A stretch of 64,000 nucleotides of DNA, taken from positions 120,792-184,791 of the forward strand of contig JAHDDL010000002.1 of the NCBI GenBank assembly GCA_020629415.1, read 5' to 3'. The notes beneath the pieces are model-generated. The model saw only the letters and a list, made by a program, of their open reading frames with translations, made no database searches and was not told the origin of the DNA. Shown here in pieces: positions 52,464 to 61,556 of the stretch (position 1 is its first letter; each line of letters starts with the position of its first letter). Made by a program: the position numbers and the translations under genes. This stretch comes from Maribacter sp. (GTDB lineage: Bacteria > Bacteroidota > Bacteroidia > Flavobacteriales > Flavobacteriaceae).

Positions 52464-53105
52464 TTATTTACCGCCATCTAATTTATCCTGTAATGTTTTT
52501 AATTTATCCCAGTCTCCAGCAGCGGCAAGTTTAGCTTGTTTAGGCCAACTACCTGGTTTATGCATAGCATAACGTGGTCCGGCTTCCTTTAAAATTCCCT
52601 CTAACGTCTTAACGGATGCTCCTGCAAGTTTGGCAAATGTGCCAATACCGTTATCTGTTAATATGGATGCAATTTTTGGACCTATGCCTTCAATCTTCTT
52701 CAAATCATCTTTCTTGGCCTTGGCAGTAGATTTTTTAGCAACAGTTTTCTTTGCCGTTACCTTTTTAACCGGTTTCTTTTTTGCAGGCAATGCAGTTAAA
52801 TCTACTACACTGTTATCAATGCCCGCATATGGAGATGGTACATAGGCATCGGCAGCATGATCATTGAACCAACCTTTATCTTCGCTCAAATATCTAAACT
52901 CATAGCTTTTACCGGTTTCAAGTTCTATGCTTTTCACATAGGTTCCGTTCTTTTTCTCCATTTGGTAAGAACTGTCGTTTGTTTGCCAACCATTGAAATC
53001 TCCCAACAATATAACATTTGCCTCACTTGGTGCTTCATTTTTTCCAACCGTAAATGTTACTGTAGTATGCGTACCTTTTCCTTTTGTCTCTTTTGTTAAT
53101 GCCAT
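52464..53105 (-). CDS. CBM48-like / basic linker / helix-hairpin-helix fusion protein
   Basis: 213 residues, no signal. Residues about 12-95 form an AMPK-type glycogen-binding (CBM48/isoamylase N) fold: VILLGDFNGWQTNDSSYQM and YEFRYLSEDKGWFNDHAADAY. Residues about 106-133 are a Lys/Ala-rich linker (KKKPVKKVTAKKTVAKKSTA). Residues about 134-172 carry a helix-hairpin-helix of the kind in DUF4332 and DNA-repair proteins (LKKIEGIGPKIASILTDNGI), and a helical tail follows. The parts suggest a cytosolic protein joining a carbohydrate- or protein-binding module with a nucleic-acid module. Function unknown. Confidence 0.82.
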   Translation of the reverse strand: MALTKETKGKGTHTTVTFTVGKNEAPSEANVILLGDFNGWQTNDSSYQMEKKNGTYVKSIELETGKSYEFRYLSEDKGWFNDHAADAYVPSPYAGIDNSVVDLTALPAKKKPVKKVTAKKTVAKKSTAKAKKDDLKKIEGIGPKIASILTDNGIGTFAKLAGASVKTLEGILKEAGPRYAMHKPGSWPKQAKLAAAGDWDKLKTLQDKLDGGK

Positions 53106-53369
53106 TTTTCTTAGTGTTTTAATTCTAGATAAAAGTTACATAGAAATTACTCATTTTCAAAAGTTTGCATAAAGTAATTCTAAATTTAAAATTAACCACA
53201 ACTGTTGTAACTAATAATATATCAATATTATCTTTAAAACATGTTTATGTAAAATGAAGGATACGGTCTTGCTGCACAAAGCAATTATTAATCCGTAAAA
53301 ACCATAAATAGTGCTTACAAGAGTCGAAATACTTTTTCTTTGGTACTTCTTCCGGTAAGCATGTAATCG

Positions 53370-54361
53370 CTAATAATGTAATAGGTTACGGTTGGCATTC
53401 AATAAAGCATGAAATTCAGAAGAGAAAAGAATATCTTCCTTAATTTCTTTACAAAGTTGACATAAACGGGCTCCGGTATTTAAAACCGTACCATGATAAG
53501 CTATATCCCTTTTATAACCACCAACCTCGGCAACTGCTACAGAACCAAAACTTATACCCGTTTTAAATTTGGGCACAAGCCCAAACTCCATTTCAAAGTC
53601 AGCGGCAGATTTTAATAAGCTATCCCTGAAATCAAGATAAAGGTCCAAACATTTTTTAGCGGTATTTTCATCAGAAATATGCCAGGTAAGCACCGCCTCA
53701 TCCCCCACATATTGGTAAACCTCAGCATCATAATTTTCAATGTGATGGGTTAACTTGCTAAAGCATTCTTGTATGAGTCTACTATATTTAAGGTGCCCAA
53801 TTTCTTCGGCTATTGTAGTAGATTGATTAAGGTCTAAAAACATAAAAATACGCTGAGCTTCTTTCGGTTTAAAATATGTACCCATGATAATATCATAAAG
53901 ATTTGTAGAACCAAATTTTCTAGAAACCTGTGCGTATAAACTGAAATGAAAACTAACTACAAAAAAATATATGATATAGAATATATTTAGTGAAGACCCT
54001 AAATAGGCATAATGTGCATTGACCGCGTCATTAGAACTTGGTGGCATTAATTCAAAAATTACATATGTACCTACAAAGTGTATAAAATACATCACCGCAA
54101 ATTGTAAAATGGCTTTTATGAATACCACTTTAGCAAACGGATAATCCCTAAGCATTTTACGTAACAAAAAAACATCGCTTGCGCTAATTACAAACAGTAA
54201 ACCAGTACAAAAGGTAAAATTGAGGTAAACGTATATTCAAAATAAGCAAGCCAATCTTCACTTTGAAAAATTTTTATATTCAACACTATGTCAAATACCA
54301 TTATAGCAATCAGCCACATTACCGCCAGGGTCAACATTCTAAATATCTGTTTCATTTTCAT
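53370..54361 (-). pseudogene. Membrane adenylate/guanylate cyclase-type protein, frameshifted near its N-terminus
   Basis: The intact long frame (54167-53370) has a helix pair (FIKAILQFAVMYFIHFVG, NIFYIIYFFVVSFHFSLYA) and a class III cyclase domain: IFMFLDLNQSTTIAEE (metal Asp), VYQYVGDEAVLTW (second Asp) and KRDIAYHGTVLNTGARL (base contact and transition-state residues). Upstream, ATG 54361 opens another frame (MKMKQIFRMLTLAVMWLIAIM.. two helices) that stops at 54185-54187. One base added to the AAAA (plus strand 54209-54212) joins them as ..SILPFCTGLLFVISASDVFLLRKML. Restored size is about 330 residues with four or more helices. Confidence 0.75.
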
Positions 54362-54435
54362 ACGGACCTGATATTCTTTAGTGATGCTGGCAATCTAAAA
54401 ATTACTGAAATATAAAGTTTAGGCTATAGCTTTGG

Positions 54436-55569
54436 TTATTGTTTTAAACTCTCTAAAGTTGGAACTACCAATTGATCCGTTCTGTACAAATAGATGATTT
54501 CAAGATTTTCATAATTTGTATAGGCGTCTATCAATGTAGATTGGGCATTCTGCGCCATGGCCTGTGCATCTAATAAATCGGTTATGTTACTTAAGCCGTT
54601 ATCATAATTGTCTCTGTTCACTTTTAAGTTTTCTTCTGCCAATTGCTTGTTTTCCAATGCATATTGAATTTGCTCGTGTGCATTCAACAAATCATACCAA
54701 CTTTGGGTAATAGCCACTTTTAATTGGTCTATACCATCCATTCGGTTGTTCTGGGCTATTTCTTCTTGTATTCTTTCTTGCTTAAGTCTTTGTTTACCGC
54801 CACCCCACCAATCTGAATTTACGTATGCCGTATACACAGGTGAACCTTGATTGGATTGTATGGAAACTTCATCCACAATTCCTATAACTGATTTGTCCAA
54901 TGTTGGGAGATTTACATTTGCGGAATCACCTTTTGTTATGGAATTGATTTCTCCATCAGGTATTGGAAATACAGCTTTTACAGCGTTAATATTCACGATC
55001 TCCACTACCGGTTGACCAGGTTGCGCCAAATCACCAACATCCATCATCTTAGCGCTAACATACCCATCCATTGGGGCATATAGTTTTGCATGGCGCACAT
55101 TTTCATAGGTCATTTTTGCAGCTGCCTGTGCCTGCTCATATTGTGATCTAGCTTCTAACATTCTTATCTCTGCAATACTTCCTTTTTGGAAAACATTATT
55201 GATACGCTCGTAATTTTCTTTTGCCAAACGCACTTGGGCAAGTTGTTGTTCATATTGGCTAGAGTAAATAGTAGCATCAATTTGCGCGATCAATTGGTTC
55301 TTCTTTACAAAGTCGCCAATAGATACAGGAACATGTACTACATTACCAGATACTTGAAAGCTAGACTTTATAGCTACATCTGCTTCTATTGTACCATTAT
55401 AAGCTACTTTACTTTGAGAATTATTGGTATTGAGACCAACGTTCATAACCTCCACCTTAATGGTTTTATTCACCTTGGGTTTTTCCTCGTTACCACAGCT
55501 TATAGTTGATAGCACCAAAAAAACAATTGAAAGACTTTTTGGTAGATACCACAGGTATTTTTTCTTCAT
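54436..55569 (-). CDS. RND efflux adaptor / TolC C-terminus chimera
   Basis: 377 residues from ATG 55569 (lipoprotein signal, lipobox STISCGN). Residues about 30-248 are an RND membrane-fusion protein: barrel-sandwich halves (FQVSGNVVHVPVSIGDFVKKNQ.. / ..YAPMDGYVSAKMMDVGD), a hairpin between them, and the following beta domain to QGSPVYTAYV. From about residue 252 the text changes to DWWGGGKQRLKQERIQEEIA, TQSWYDLLNAHEQIQYALEN and DNGLSNITDLLDAQAMAQNAQSTLIDAYTNY, the last alpha-barrel and equatorial part of a TolC-like outer-membrane efflux protein. The frame is continuous. An RND permease and the rest of both proteins would normally lie between. Divergent from an AraC gene. Confidence 0.85.
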   Translation of the reverse strand: MKKKYLWYLPKSLSIVFLVLSTISCGNEEKPKVNKTIKVEVMNVGLNTNNSQSKVAYNGTIEADVAIKSSFQVSGNVVHVPVSIGDFVKKNQLIAQIDATIYSSQYEQQLAQVRLAKENYERINNVFQKGSIAEIRMLEARSQYEQAQAAAKMTYENVRHAKLYAPMDGYVSAKMMDVGDLAQPGQPVVEIVNINAVKAVFPIPDGEINSITKGDSANVNLPTLDKSVIGIVDEVSIQSNQGSPVYTAYVNSDWWGGGKQRLKQERIQEEIAQNNRMDGIDQLKVAITQSWYDLLNAHEQIQYALENKQLAEENLKVNRDNYDNGLSNITDLLDAQAMAQNAQSTLIDAYTNYENLEIIYLYRTDQLVVPTLESLKQ

Positions 55570-55751
55570 ACCAAATTCAGATTTACGCATCATATTAGAA
55601 TTATCTATTTTGAGGCGCAAAGTTAACGTAGCATCTAATCGCAAAAATGGTAATTAAATATCCTATTATGGTATTATTAGAACATTATGCCGTAAAAAAG
55701 CACTATTTAGCTCATAAAATGGTAGTATTAAATAAATAAATACCATTTTTC

Positions 55752-56648
55752 ATGGAAGATATACCACAAATTGGAATACCGGAACTGTATGCTGATTACG
55801 CAAATCAAAAGAGTAGCACACAGCCGAAATTTATTTTACTGAAGCCTGAAAATATGCCCGAATACATAAAAAGTGGCAATCCGTTTAGAAACGTTAACTA
55901 CGGTATCTCATTTTTTGTGGAAAGCAATAGTGAACTAAATATTGATTTCAATAGTTACAAACCCAAAAAAAACACGGTTTATTTTGGAAGCCCCGGGCAA
56001 GTATTCGCCATTAACGGTGAGTTTACAGAAGGTATTGGCGTACTCTTTCAAGCAGACTTTATATTAAGACATGGAGCACAACAATGGTTACAATCCTTAC
56101 CCGTTTTCAATAGATTTTTAAGTGAGCCTTTTATTGAATTATCAGAAGAAGATTTACTGATGTTTCAACGACTTATAAATGAAATGGACACAGAATATGT
56201 GAATGATGATTTTTTAAAGTATGAAATGCTTGAAGCCCAACTCACTCAAGTTCTCGTAAAACTATCAAGACTTTACAGAGCTTCAAAAGAAAACAAAGTA
56301 ACTGTTGACACCCAACATATGATCGCTTTAGAGTCTTTAATAAACAAACAGTTTAAAAATAATAGAAGTGTGGTAGATTATGCCGCTCAATTATATATGA
56401 CGCCCCAAAACCTTAACCGCATTTCCAAAAAGGCTATGGGCAAGAGCGTAAGTGAACTTATCAATGAAAAGTTGATCATAGAAATAAAAAGGTATCTAGT
56501 ATATACCGATATGAGTAGCGAAGAAATTGCCCATTTCTTTAATTTTTATGACAATTCATACTTTACAAAAACATTTAAAAAAGCTGTAGGCGAAACCCCT
56601 AAAGCCTTCAGAAAGAAGCAAAAAGAATTATTTTTCCCAACGAAATAG
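55752..56648 (+). CDS. AraC family transcriptional regulator
   Basis: 298 residues, soluble. N-terminal cupin-like ligand part (about 20-150; NVNYGISFFVESNSELNIDF) and C-terminal AraC double HTH (VVDYAAQLYMTPQNLNRISKKAMG.. and SSEEIAHFFNFYDNSYFTKTFKKAVGETPKAFRKKQ). It is divergent from the efflux chimera with 182 bases between start codons, the usual layout for a regulator of an efflux operon. If the operon was deleted, this is an orphan regulator. Confidence 0.92.
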   Translation: MEDIPQIGIPELYADYANQKSSTQPKFILLKPENMPEYIKSGNPFRNVNYGISFFVESNSELNIDFNSYKPKKNTVYFGSPGQVFAINGEFTEGIGVLFQADFILRHGAQQWLQSLPVFNRFLSEPFIELSEEDLLMFQRLINEMDTEYVNDDFLKYEMLEAQLTQVLVKLSRLYRASKENKVTVDTQHMIALESLINKQFKNNRSVVDYAAQLYMTPQNLNRISKKAMGKSVSELINEKLIIEIKRYLVYTDMSSEEIAHFFNFYDNSYFTKTFKKAVGETPKAFRKKQKELFFPTK

Positions 56649-56720
56649 AGTCTAATTTATATTTATAGCCTTCACATAACACAAATTTAACGATCAATTA
56701 TCTTAGTTGCTCTATATTAT

Positions 56721-56736
56721 ATCGTAATATTGCAAT
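56721..56736. promoter_or_regulatory. Putative ArsR operator 1
   Basis: ATCGTAATATTGCAAT, 13 of 16 bases identical to the perfect palindrome at 57103-57118. It lies 18 bases before the arsR ATG, in the position of an autoregulatory operator. Confidence 0.6.
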
Positions 56737-56754
56737 GAAACAATTATTTAAAGA

Positions 56755-57084
56755 ATGGGTTTAGCTAAAACTGAAATGTTTACTGATGAGCAGAACAAAA
56801 TATCCTTGTTCGCTAAAGCATTTGGTCACCCTGCTCGCGTAGCCATTTTGCAACATCTATTTAAAATTGATACTTGTATTTGTGGAGATTTGGTCAATGA
56901 AATAGGTTTAGCACAACCTACTATTTCACAGCATTTAAAAGAACTTAAAAATTTAGGTTTAATTAAAGGCAATGTAGAAGGTACTAGTGTTTGCTATTGT
57001 ATTGATAAAGAAAATTGGGCAAGCATGAAAGATATTATGACACACTTTCTAGATCAAGATATTTCTAAAAATAATTGTTGTTAA
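56755..57084 (+). CDS. arsR: ArsR-family metalloregulator
   Basis: 109 residues, winged helix: AFGHPARVAILQHLF, DTCICGDLVNEIGLAQPTISQHLKELKNLGLI (recognition helix), GTSVCYCI wing. The Cys pair in DTCICGDL is the classic arsenite site of the ELCVCDL motif. A further Cys-Cys ends the chain (KNNCC). It should repress the ars operon until arsenite or antimonite binds. Between two palindromic operator-like sites. Confidence 0.94.
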   Translation: MGLAKTEMFTDEQNKISLFAKAFGHPARVAILQHLFKIDTCICGDLVNEIGLAQPTISQHLKELKNLGLIKGNVEGTSVCYCIDKENWASMKDIMTHFLDQDISKNNCC

Positions 57085-57102
57085 AAAAATTTGAAACCTT
57101 TT

Positions 57103-57118
57103 ATCGCATTATTGCGAT
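57103..57118. promoter_or_regulatory. Putative ArsR operator 2
   Basis: ATCGCATTATTGCGAT, a perfect inverted repeat (ATCGCA / TTAT / TGCGAT) in the 71-base gap between arsR and the DUF6428 gene. Confidence 0.62.
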
Positions 57119-57155
57119 GTACTAATATAAATTCGAAAATTTAAAACATAGCCTT

Positions 57156-57623
57156 ATGAAACTATCAGAAGTTAAAAAGCACTTAGCAGCACTTGACACT
57201 ATTGCCTTTCAATTACCGAATGGCGAATTGGTACCTAACCATTTCCATGTTACCGAGGTAGGTAAAATAACCAAAAACTTTATTGATTGTGGCGGCACGG
57301 TCCGTAATGAAGAAGTGGTCAACTTTCAACTATGGAATGCAGATGATTATGACCACAGATTACACCCAGAGAAATTAATACACATTATTGAACTTTCTGA
57401 AAAGGTACTGGGAATAAAAGATTTGGAAATAGAAGTTGAGTACCAAGGCAATACCATTGAGAAATTCGGATTAGATTTTGACGGTACCAATTTTAGACTA
57501 ACATCTAAGCAAACGGACTGTTTGGCAAAAGACAACTGTGGCATACCGGCAGAAAAACCAAAATTAAATCTTTCTGAAATCAATAATGAACCTTGTTGTT
57601 CACCAGACGGAAACTGCTGTTAA
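57156..57623 (+). CDS. DUF6428 family protein, Cys-rich, in ars operon
   Basis: 155 residues, cytosolic. The core (about 1-125) matches the DUF6428 family often found in Bacteroidota ars operons: LPNGELVPNHFHVTEVG, LWNADDYDHRLHPEKL. The C-terminal 30 residues carry seven cysteines (QTDCLAKDNCG.., NNEPCCSPDGNCC), which look suited to bind arsenite or another soft metal. Twenty-one bases before the phosphatase-like gene. Function unproven. Confidence 0.88.
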   Translation: MKLSEVKKHLAALDTIAFQLPNGELVPNHFHVTEVGKITKNFIDCGGTVRNEEVVNFQLWNADDYDHRLHPEKLIHIIELSEKVLGIKDLEIEVEYQGNTIEKFGLDFDGTNFRLTSKQTDCLAKDNCGIPAEKPKLNLSEINNEPCCSPDGNCC

Positions 57624-57644
57624 CCATTGATAATACACCATAAC

Positions 57645-58277
57645 ATGATCACTAAAGAAACAACTATGCTACCAGAAATAGCGCAATTCATCAGCTCTTT
57701 AAATACTGATTTAATTACAGAAGAACGCAAAGAAGTTTTACAACCGCTAATAGTTTTTATTCAACAGAAAACAACAGCTAATTCAGCTATTAGAATAAAC
57801 TTTATCTGCACCCACAATTCAAGAAGAAGTCATCTATCTCAAGTATGGGCACAGACGATGGCAACATATTTCAATATTAAAAATGTGAATTGCTATTCTG
57901 GCGGAACAGAGGCTACCACTTTATTCCCAATGGTTGCGGAGACTTTAAAGAATCAAGGATTTCAGATTCAAAAACTTTCAGAAACCAGCAATCCGGTTTA
58001 TGCCATTAAATTTTCTGAGAACGAACATCCGGTCATAGGTTTTTCAAAATCATATGAAGATCCGTTTAATCCTGCGTCTAAATTTGCAGCGGTGATGACA
58101 TGCTCCCAAGCAGATGGCGGTTGCCCATTTATTGCTGGTGCAGAAAAAAGGGTTCCTATTACTTTTGAAGATCCAAAGGCTTTTGACAACACACCGCAAC
58201 AGGTTGAAAAATACGCTGAAAGAAGTATTCAAATTGCAACAGAATTGTTTTACATATTCTCACAAATCAATAAATAG
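57645..58277 (+). CDS. Arsenate reductase-like low-molecular-weight phosphatase-fold protein
   Basis: About 210 residues from ATG 57645; an earlier TTG frame is not needed. P-loop [13 protein letters not shown] with nucleophile Cys55 and Arg61 (C-x5-R), further Cys in [12 protein letters not shown] as the resolving pair, and Asp in [11 protein letters not shown] as general acid. This is longer than ArsC (about 130) because of an N-terminal helical extension. In this operon it should reduce arsenate to arsenite for export by ACR3, two bases downstream. Confidence 0.88.
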   Translation: MITKETTMLPEIAQFISSLNTDLITEERKEVLQPLIVFIQQKTTANSAIRINFICTHNSRRSHLSQVWAQTMATYFNIKNVNCYSGGTEATTLFPMVAETLKNQGFQIQKLSETSNPVYAIKFSENEHPVIGFSKSYEDPFNPASKFAAVMTCSQADGGCPFIAGAEKRVPITFEDPKAFDNTPQQVEKYAERSIQIATELFYIFSQINK

Positions 58278-58279
58278 AA

Positions 58280-59335
58280 ATGGCATCTAAAAAATTAAGT
58301 TTTCTAGATAAGAATTTAACTTGGTGGATATTTGCCGCAATGGCTTTAGGCGTAGCAATCGGTTATTTTTTTCCAAGCTTTCCAGATATCATAAACACCT
58401 TCAATAGTGGCACAACCAATATTCCTATTGCCATAGGTCTCATATTAATGATGTATCCGCCATTGGCGAAAGTAAACTATGTGTTGCTACCTAAGGTATT
58501 TAGAAACACTAAAATTCTGTCTATCTCCTTAATCCTAAATTGGATCATTGGTCCTGTATTAATGTTCATCTTGGCAATAACCTTTTTAACAGATTATCCA
58601 GAATATATGGTAGGTCTTATACTCATTGGTTTGGCTCGTTGTATTGCCATGGTATTGGTTTGGAACGATCTTGCCGATGGTAGCAGTGAATATGGCGCAG
58701 GTTTAGTAGCATTGAACAGTATATTTCAAGTATTTGCATACAGTTTCTACGCTTGGATATTTATCACCGTGCTTCCTCCCTACTTCGGTTTTGAGGGTGC
58801 CATAGTAGATATATCAATTGGCACCATTGCAGAAAGTGTAGCCATTTATTTAGGGTTACCATTTTTAATGGGGATATTAAGTAGATTGATTTTGGTGAAA
58901 TTAAAAGGCGAAGAATGGTACACCACCAAATTTATTCCCGCCATATCACCTATGACGTTGATAGCGCTATTATTCACCATTGTTATCATGTTCTCTTTAA
59001 AAGGTGAACTGATTGTAGAAATACCAATGGATGTGCTGATAATTGCAGTACCGTTACTGATCTATTTTACATTAATGTTTATCATAGGTTTCTTTTTTAC
59101 CAAGGCAACCGGAGCAGAATATGATAAAACAGCCTCTGTAGCCTTCACGGCAGCCGGAAACAATTTTGAATTGGCCATTGCGGTTGCTATTGCCGTATTC
59201 GGTCTAAATTCCGGTCAAGCATTTGCTGGAGTTATTGGTCCTTTGGTTGAGGTACCTGCATTGATTTTTTTAGTAAAGGTTTCCTTCTGGCTGAAGAAAA
59301 AATACTTTTCAAAAACTACATCTCAAACGGTATAG
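58280..59335 (+). CDS. acr3: ACR3-family arsenite efflux transporter
   Basis: 351 residues, ten predicted membrane helices. [19 protein letters not shown] is the ACR3 first-repeat motif, with [21 protein letters not shown] (conserved Cys, the arsenite site) and [20 protein letters not shown] (unwound helix of the BART fold). It exports arsenite by the proton gradient. Last gene of arsR - DUF6428 - phosphatase - acr3. Confidence 0.95.
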   Translation: MASKKLSFLDKNLTWWIFAAMALGVAIGYFFPSFPDIINTFNSGTTNIPIAIGLILMMYPPLAKVNYVLLPKVFRNTKILSISLILNWIIGPVLMFILAITFLTDYPEYMVGLILIGLARCIAMVLVWNDLADGSSEYGAGLVALNSIFQVFAYSFYAWIFITVLPPYFGFEGAIVDISIGTIAESVAIYLGLPFLMGILSRLILVKLKGEEWYTTKFIPAISPMTLIALLFTIVIMFSLKGELIVEIPMDVLIIAVPLLIYFTLMFIIGFFFTKATGAEYDKTASVAFTAAGNNFELAIAVAIAVFGLNSGQAFAGVIGPLVEVPALIFLVKVSFWLKKKYFSKTTSQTV

Positions 59336-59395
59336 AGTTATGGGTTAATATGCTATTCTGTGGTGTAAATAAATAGAATACATAATCCGTTAATT

Positions 59396-59433
59396 AGGGT
59401 CTAAGCATTAAGCTTAGACCCTATTTTTTTTTT
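59396..59433 (+). terminator. Terminator of the ars operon
   Basis: AGGGTCTAAGC - ATTAA - GCTTAGACCCT followed by T runs, 60 bases past the acr3 stop. Confidence 0.93.
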
Positions 59434-59659
59434 ATAATCAATGTTCGCTTTTGGACTAATTGGGAAAATGTGTTCAATAATTGGTAAATAGTGTACGGAT
59501 ATGGTATTGTATCTGCTTAATTCTGAACCAAAATTAAGCGAAAGTAATATTTAAAATAAAAGCATCCCTAAATCACAAAGTGCGAATACGTATATTCACT
59601 TTTTAAACGCTTTACGTGACCGAAGCGGTACAAAAACCAAGTGCATCAAATAATAGTAA
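59434..59659. other. Intergenic region before the MBL-fold gene
   Basis: With the terminator it makes a 324-base gap. I see no ORF, tRNA or hairpin with T tract in the rest; it must hold the promoter of the MBL-fold gene. Confidence 0.4.
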
Positions 59660-60796
59660 ATGTTCAAGAAAATTTTAAAAAAAATAATGATAGCAATAGT
59701 ATCTATTATAGGAGTTTTAGTGGTTATCTATTTATTATTCACCAATTATTACCCAAGCTTTGGCGGAGATGTTTCAAAAGAGCAACAAAAAACCTATCAA
59801 TTATCCAGTAACTATAAAGAAGGTAAATTCAGAAATAGTAATGATGTACCAAAAGAAATGAGTTTAAGTGAAACCTTAAGCCTAGTATACACGTTCTTTA
59901 CCACAAAAGTACCTAATGGAAGACCTACAAAAGATATTATTCCACAACATTTAAATAAGGTAAATGTTTCAAATTACAAAGGTGATACCAGATTGATCTG
60001 GTTTGGTCATTCTTCCTTTTTATTACAGATAAATGGGAAAAACATCCTGATAGATCCAATGTTCGGAAAAGTACCTGCACCTCACCCGCTATTGGGCAGC
60101 AGCCGTTTCAATAAAGAATTTCCCATAGAGATTGATCAACTGCCTGTCATAGATGCCGTAATATATTCGCATGATCATTATGATCATTTAGATTATGAAT
60201 CGGTTTTAAAAATCAAGGATAAAACCAAACACTTTTATACACCACTTGGGGTTGGTGTTCATTTGAGTGCTTGGAACATACCAAAAGAGAAAATTACAGA
60301 AATGGACTGGTGGCAAGAAACGGCACTGGACGATATAAGATTAGTATGTACACCGGCACAGCATTTTTCTGGCAGAAAAATGAATAACGGTCAAAGTACA
60401 TTATGGAGCTCTTGGGTGATTACTACAACAACAGATAATATATTTTTTAGTGGTGACAGTGGGTATGCAAGCCATTTTAAAGAAATTGGAGATACATATG
60501 GTCCGTTTGATCTGGCTTTAATGGAGTGCGGCCAGTACAATGAAAAATGGTCAGATATACATATGATGCCTGAAGAAACAGCTATAGCAGGCGTAGATAT
60601 TAAAGCTAAAAATGTAATGCCCATACACTGGGCCGGTTTTAAATTGGCCTTACATGAATGGACAGATCCCATTGTACGAGTGAAGGCTAAGGCAAAAGAA
60701 TTGAACCTAAATATAATTTCACCGGAAATTGGACAAGAAATTATAGTAAAAGATACCGTAAACAATTATACAGATTGGTGGAAAAACTATGAATAG
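59660..60796 (+). CDS. Membrane-anchored MBL-fold metallo-hydrolase
   Basis: 378 residues: one N-terminal membrane helix (about 8-28), then a beta-lactamase-fold domain with LIWFGHSSFLLQINGKNILID, SHDHYDHLDYESV (di-metal site), TPAQHFSGR, FFSGDSGYASHF (Asp bridging) and VMPIHWAGFKL (last His). It resembles the UlaG / NAPE-PLD-like group (MBL fold in broad use: lactonases, phospholipases, nucleases). The catalytic part should face the periplasm. Downstream is a TetR gene in the same direction. Confidence 0.88.
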   Translation: MFKKILKKIMIAIVSIIGVLVVIYLLFTNYYPSFGGDVSKEQQKTYQLSSNYKEGKFRNSNDVPKEMSLSETLSLVYTFFTTKVPNGRPTKDIIPQHLNKVNVSNYKGDTRLIWFGHSSFLLQINGKNILIDPMFGKVPAPHPLLGSSRFNKEFPIEIDQLPVIDAVIYSHDHYDHLDYESVLKIKDKTKHFYTPLGVGVHLSAWNIPKEKITEMDWWQETALDDIRLVCTPAQHFSGRKMNNGQSTLWSSWVITTTTDNIFFSGDSGYASHFKEIGDTYGPFDLALMECGQYNEKWSDIHMMPEETAIAGVDIKAKNVMPIHWAGFKLALHEWTDPIVRVKAKAKELNLNIISPEIGQEIIVKDTVNNYTDWWKNYE

Positions 60797-60898
60797 CCAA
60801 CCTCCCATTTTATATTATTAACAGCATTTACAGTTAACAATTAGTTAAATCAGCTCAAAAAACATTCTATACCGTATTTTTTATTCCAACTTTACAAA

Positions 60899-61504
60899 AT
60901 GAAACAGGCATTAAAATCTGAACTTTCCAAACAACTAATTCTTAACGAAGCCTTTAAGTTGTTTTACGAAGAAGGTTTTAAAACGACAAGCATTGATAAA
61001 ATAATGAAGGCAACTACCATGACCAAAGGAGCCTTCTATCACCATTATGCAAATAAAAAAGAATTAGGCATTGAAGTAATTACCCAAAAATTACAGCGTA
61101 GAGTTCAAAAAAGAATGGTATATCCTCTATACCAAAACGGTAATGCATATGCTATTTTAGAAGATACTTTTTTAAACAGCCTTAAATCTTTCTCCATGTA
61201 TGAGAAGAAACACGGTTGCCCCACAAATAATCTCATCAATGAAATTGGGGATTATGAAAATGTATATCAAAAAGCACTAAAAAATATTATAGAGGAATGG
61301 AAAAGGGCACTCGTAGAATTAATTGAAAGAGGAAAGTCTGAAAACACCATTAAAAAAGATATTTCAAGTGCTGCGGCCGCTATTTATTTAATCAGCGCCT
61401 TTGAAGGTATTCGTGGAATTCGAAAACTTTATGATGATGATGATGAAGTAATCAATGAATATCTAAATGGGCTATCTATGTACCTAAATCAAATAAAGCA
61501 ATAA
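60899..61504 (+). CDS. TetR/AcrR family transcriptional regulator
   Basis: 201 residues. N-terminal HTH: SKQLILNEAFKLFYEEGFKTTSIDKIMKAT and GAFYHHYANKKELGIEVI. The C-terminal ligand domain includes KHGCPTNNLINEIGDYENVYQKAL, the TetR_C group found near YxaF/LmrA-like regulators. It probably controls adjacent hydrolase genes (MBL-fold before, HAD after). No operator assigned. Confidence 0.9.
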   Translation: MKQALKSELSKQLILNEAFKLFYEEGFKTTSIDKIMKATTMTKGAFYHHYANKKELGIEVITQKLQRRVQKRMVYPLYQNGNAYAILEDTFLNSLKSFSMYEKKHGCPTNNLINEIGDYENVYQKALKNIIEEWKRALVELIERGKSENTIKKDISSAAAAIYLISAFEGIRGIRKLYDDDDEVINEYLNGLSMYLNQIKQ

Positions 61505-61556
61505 TTTTTTTACCTAAAAACATACCGCATAGAATGTTTTTATAATTATATATATC

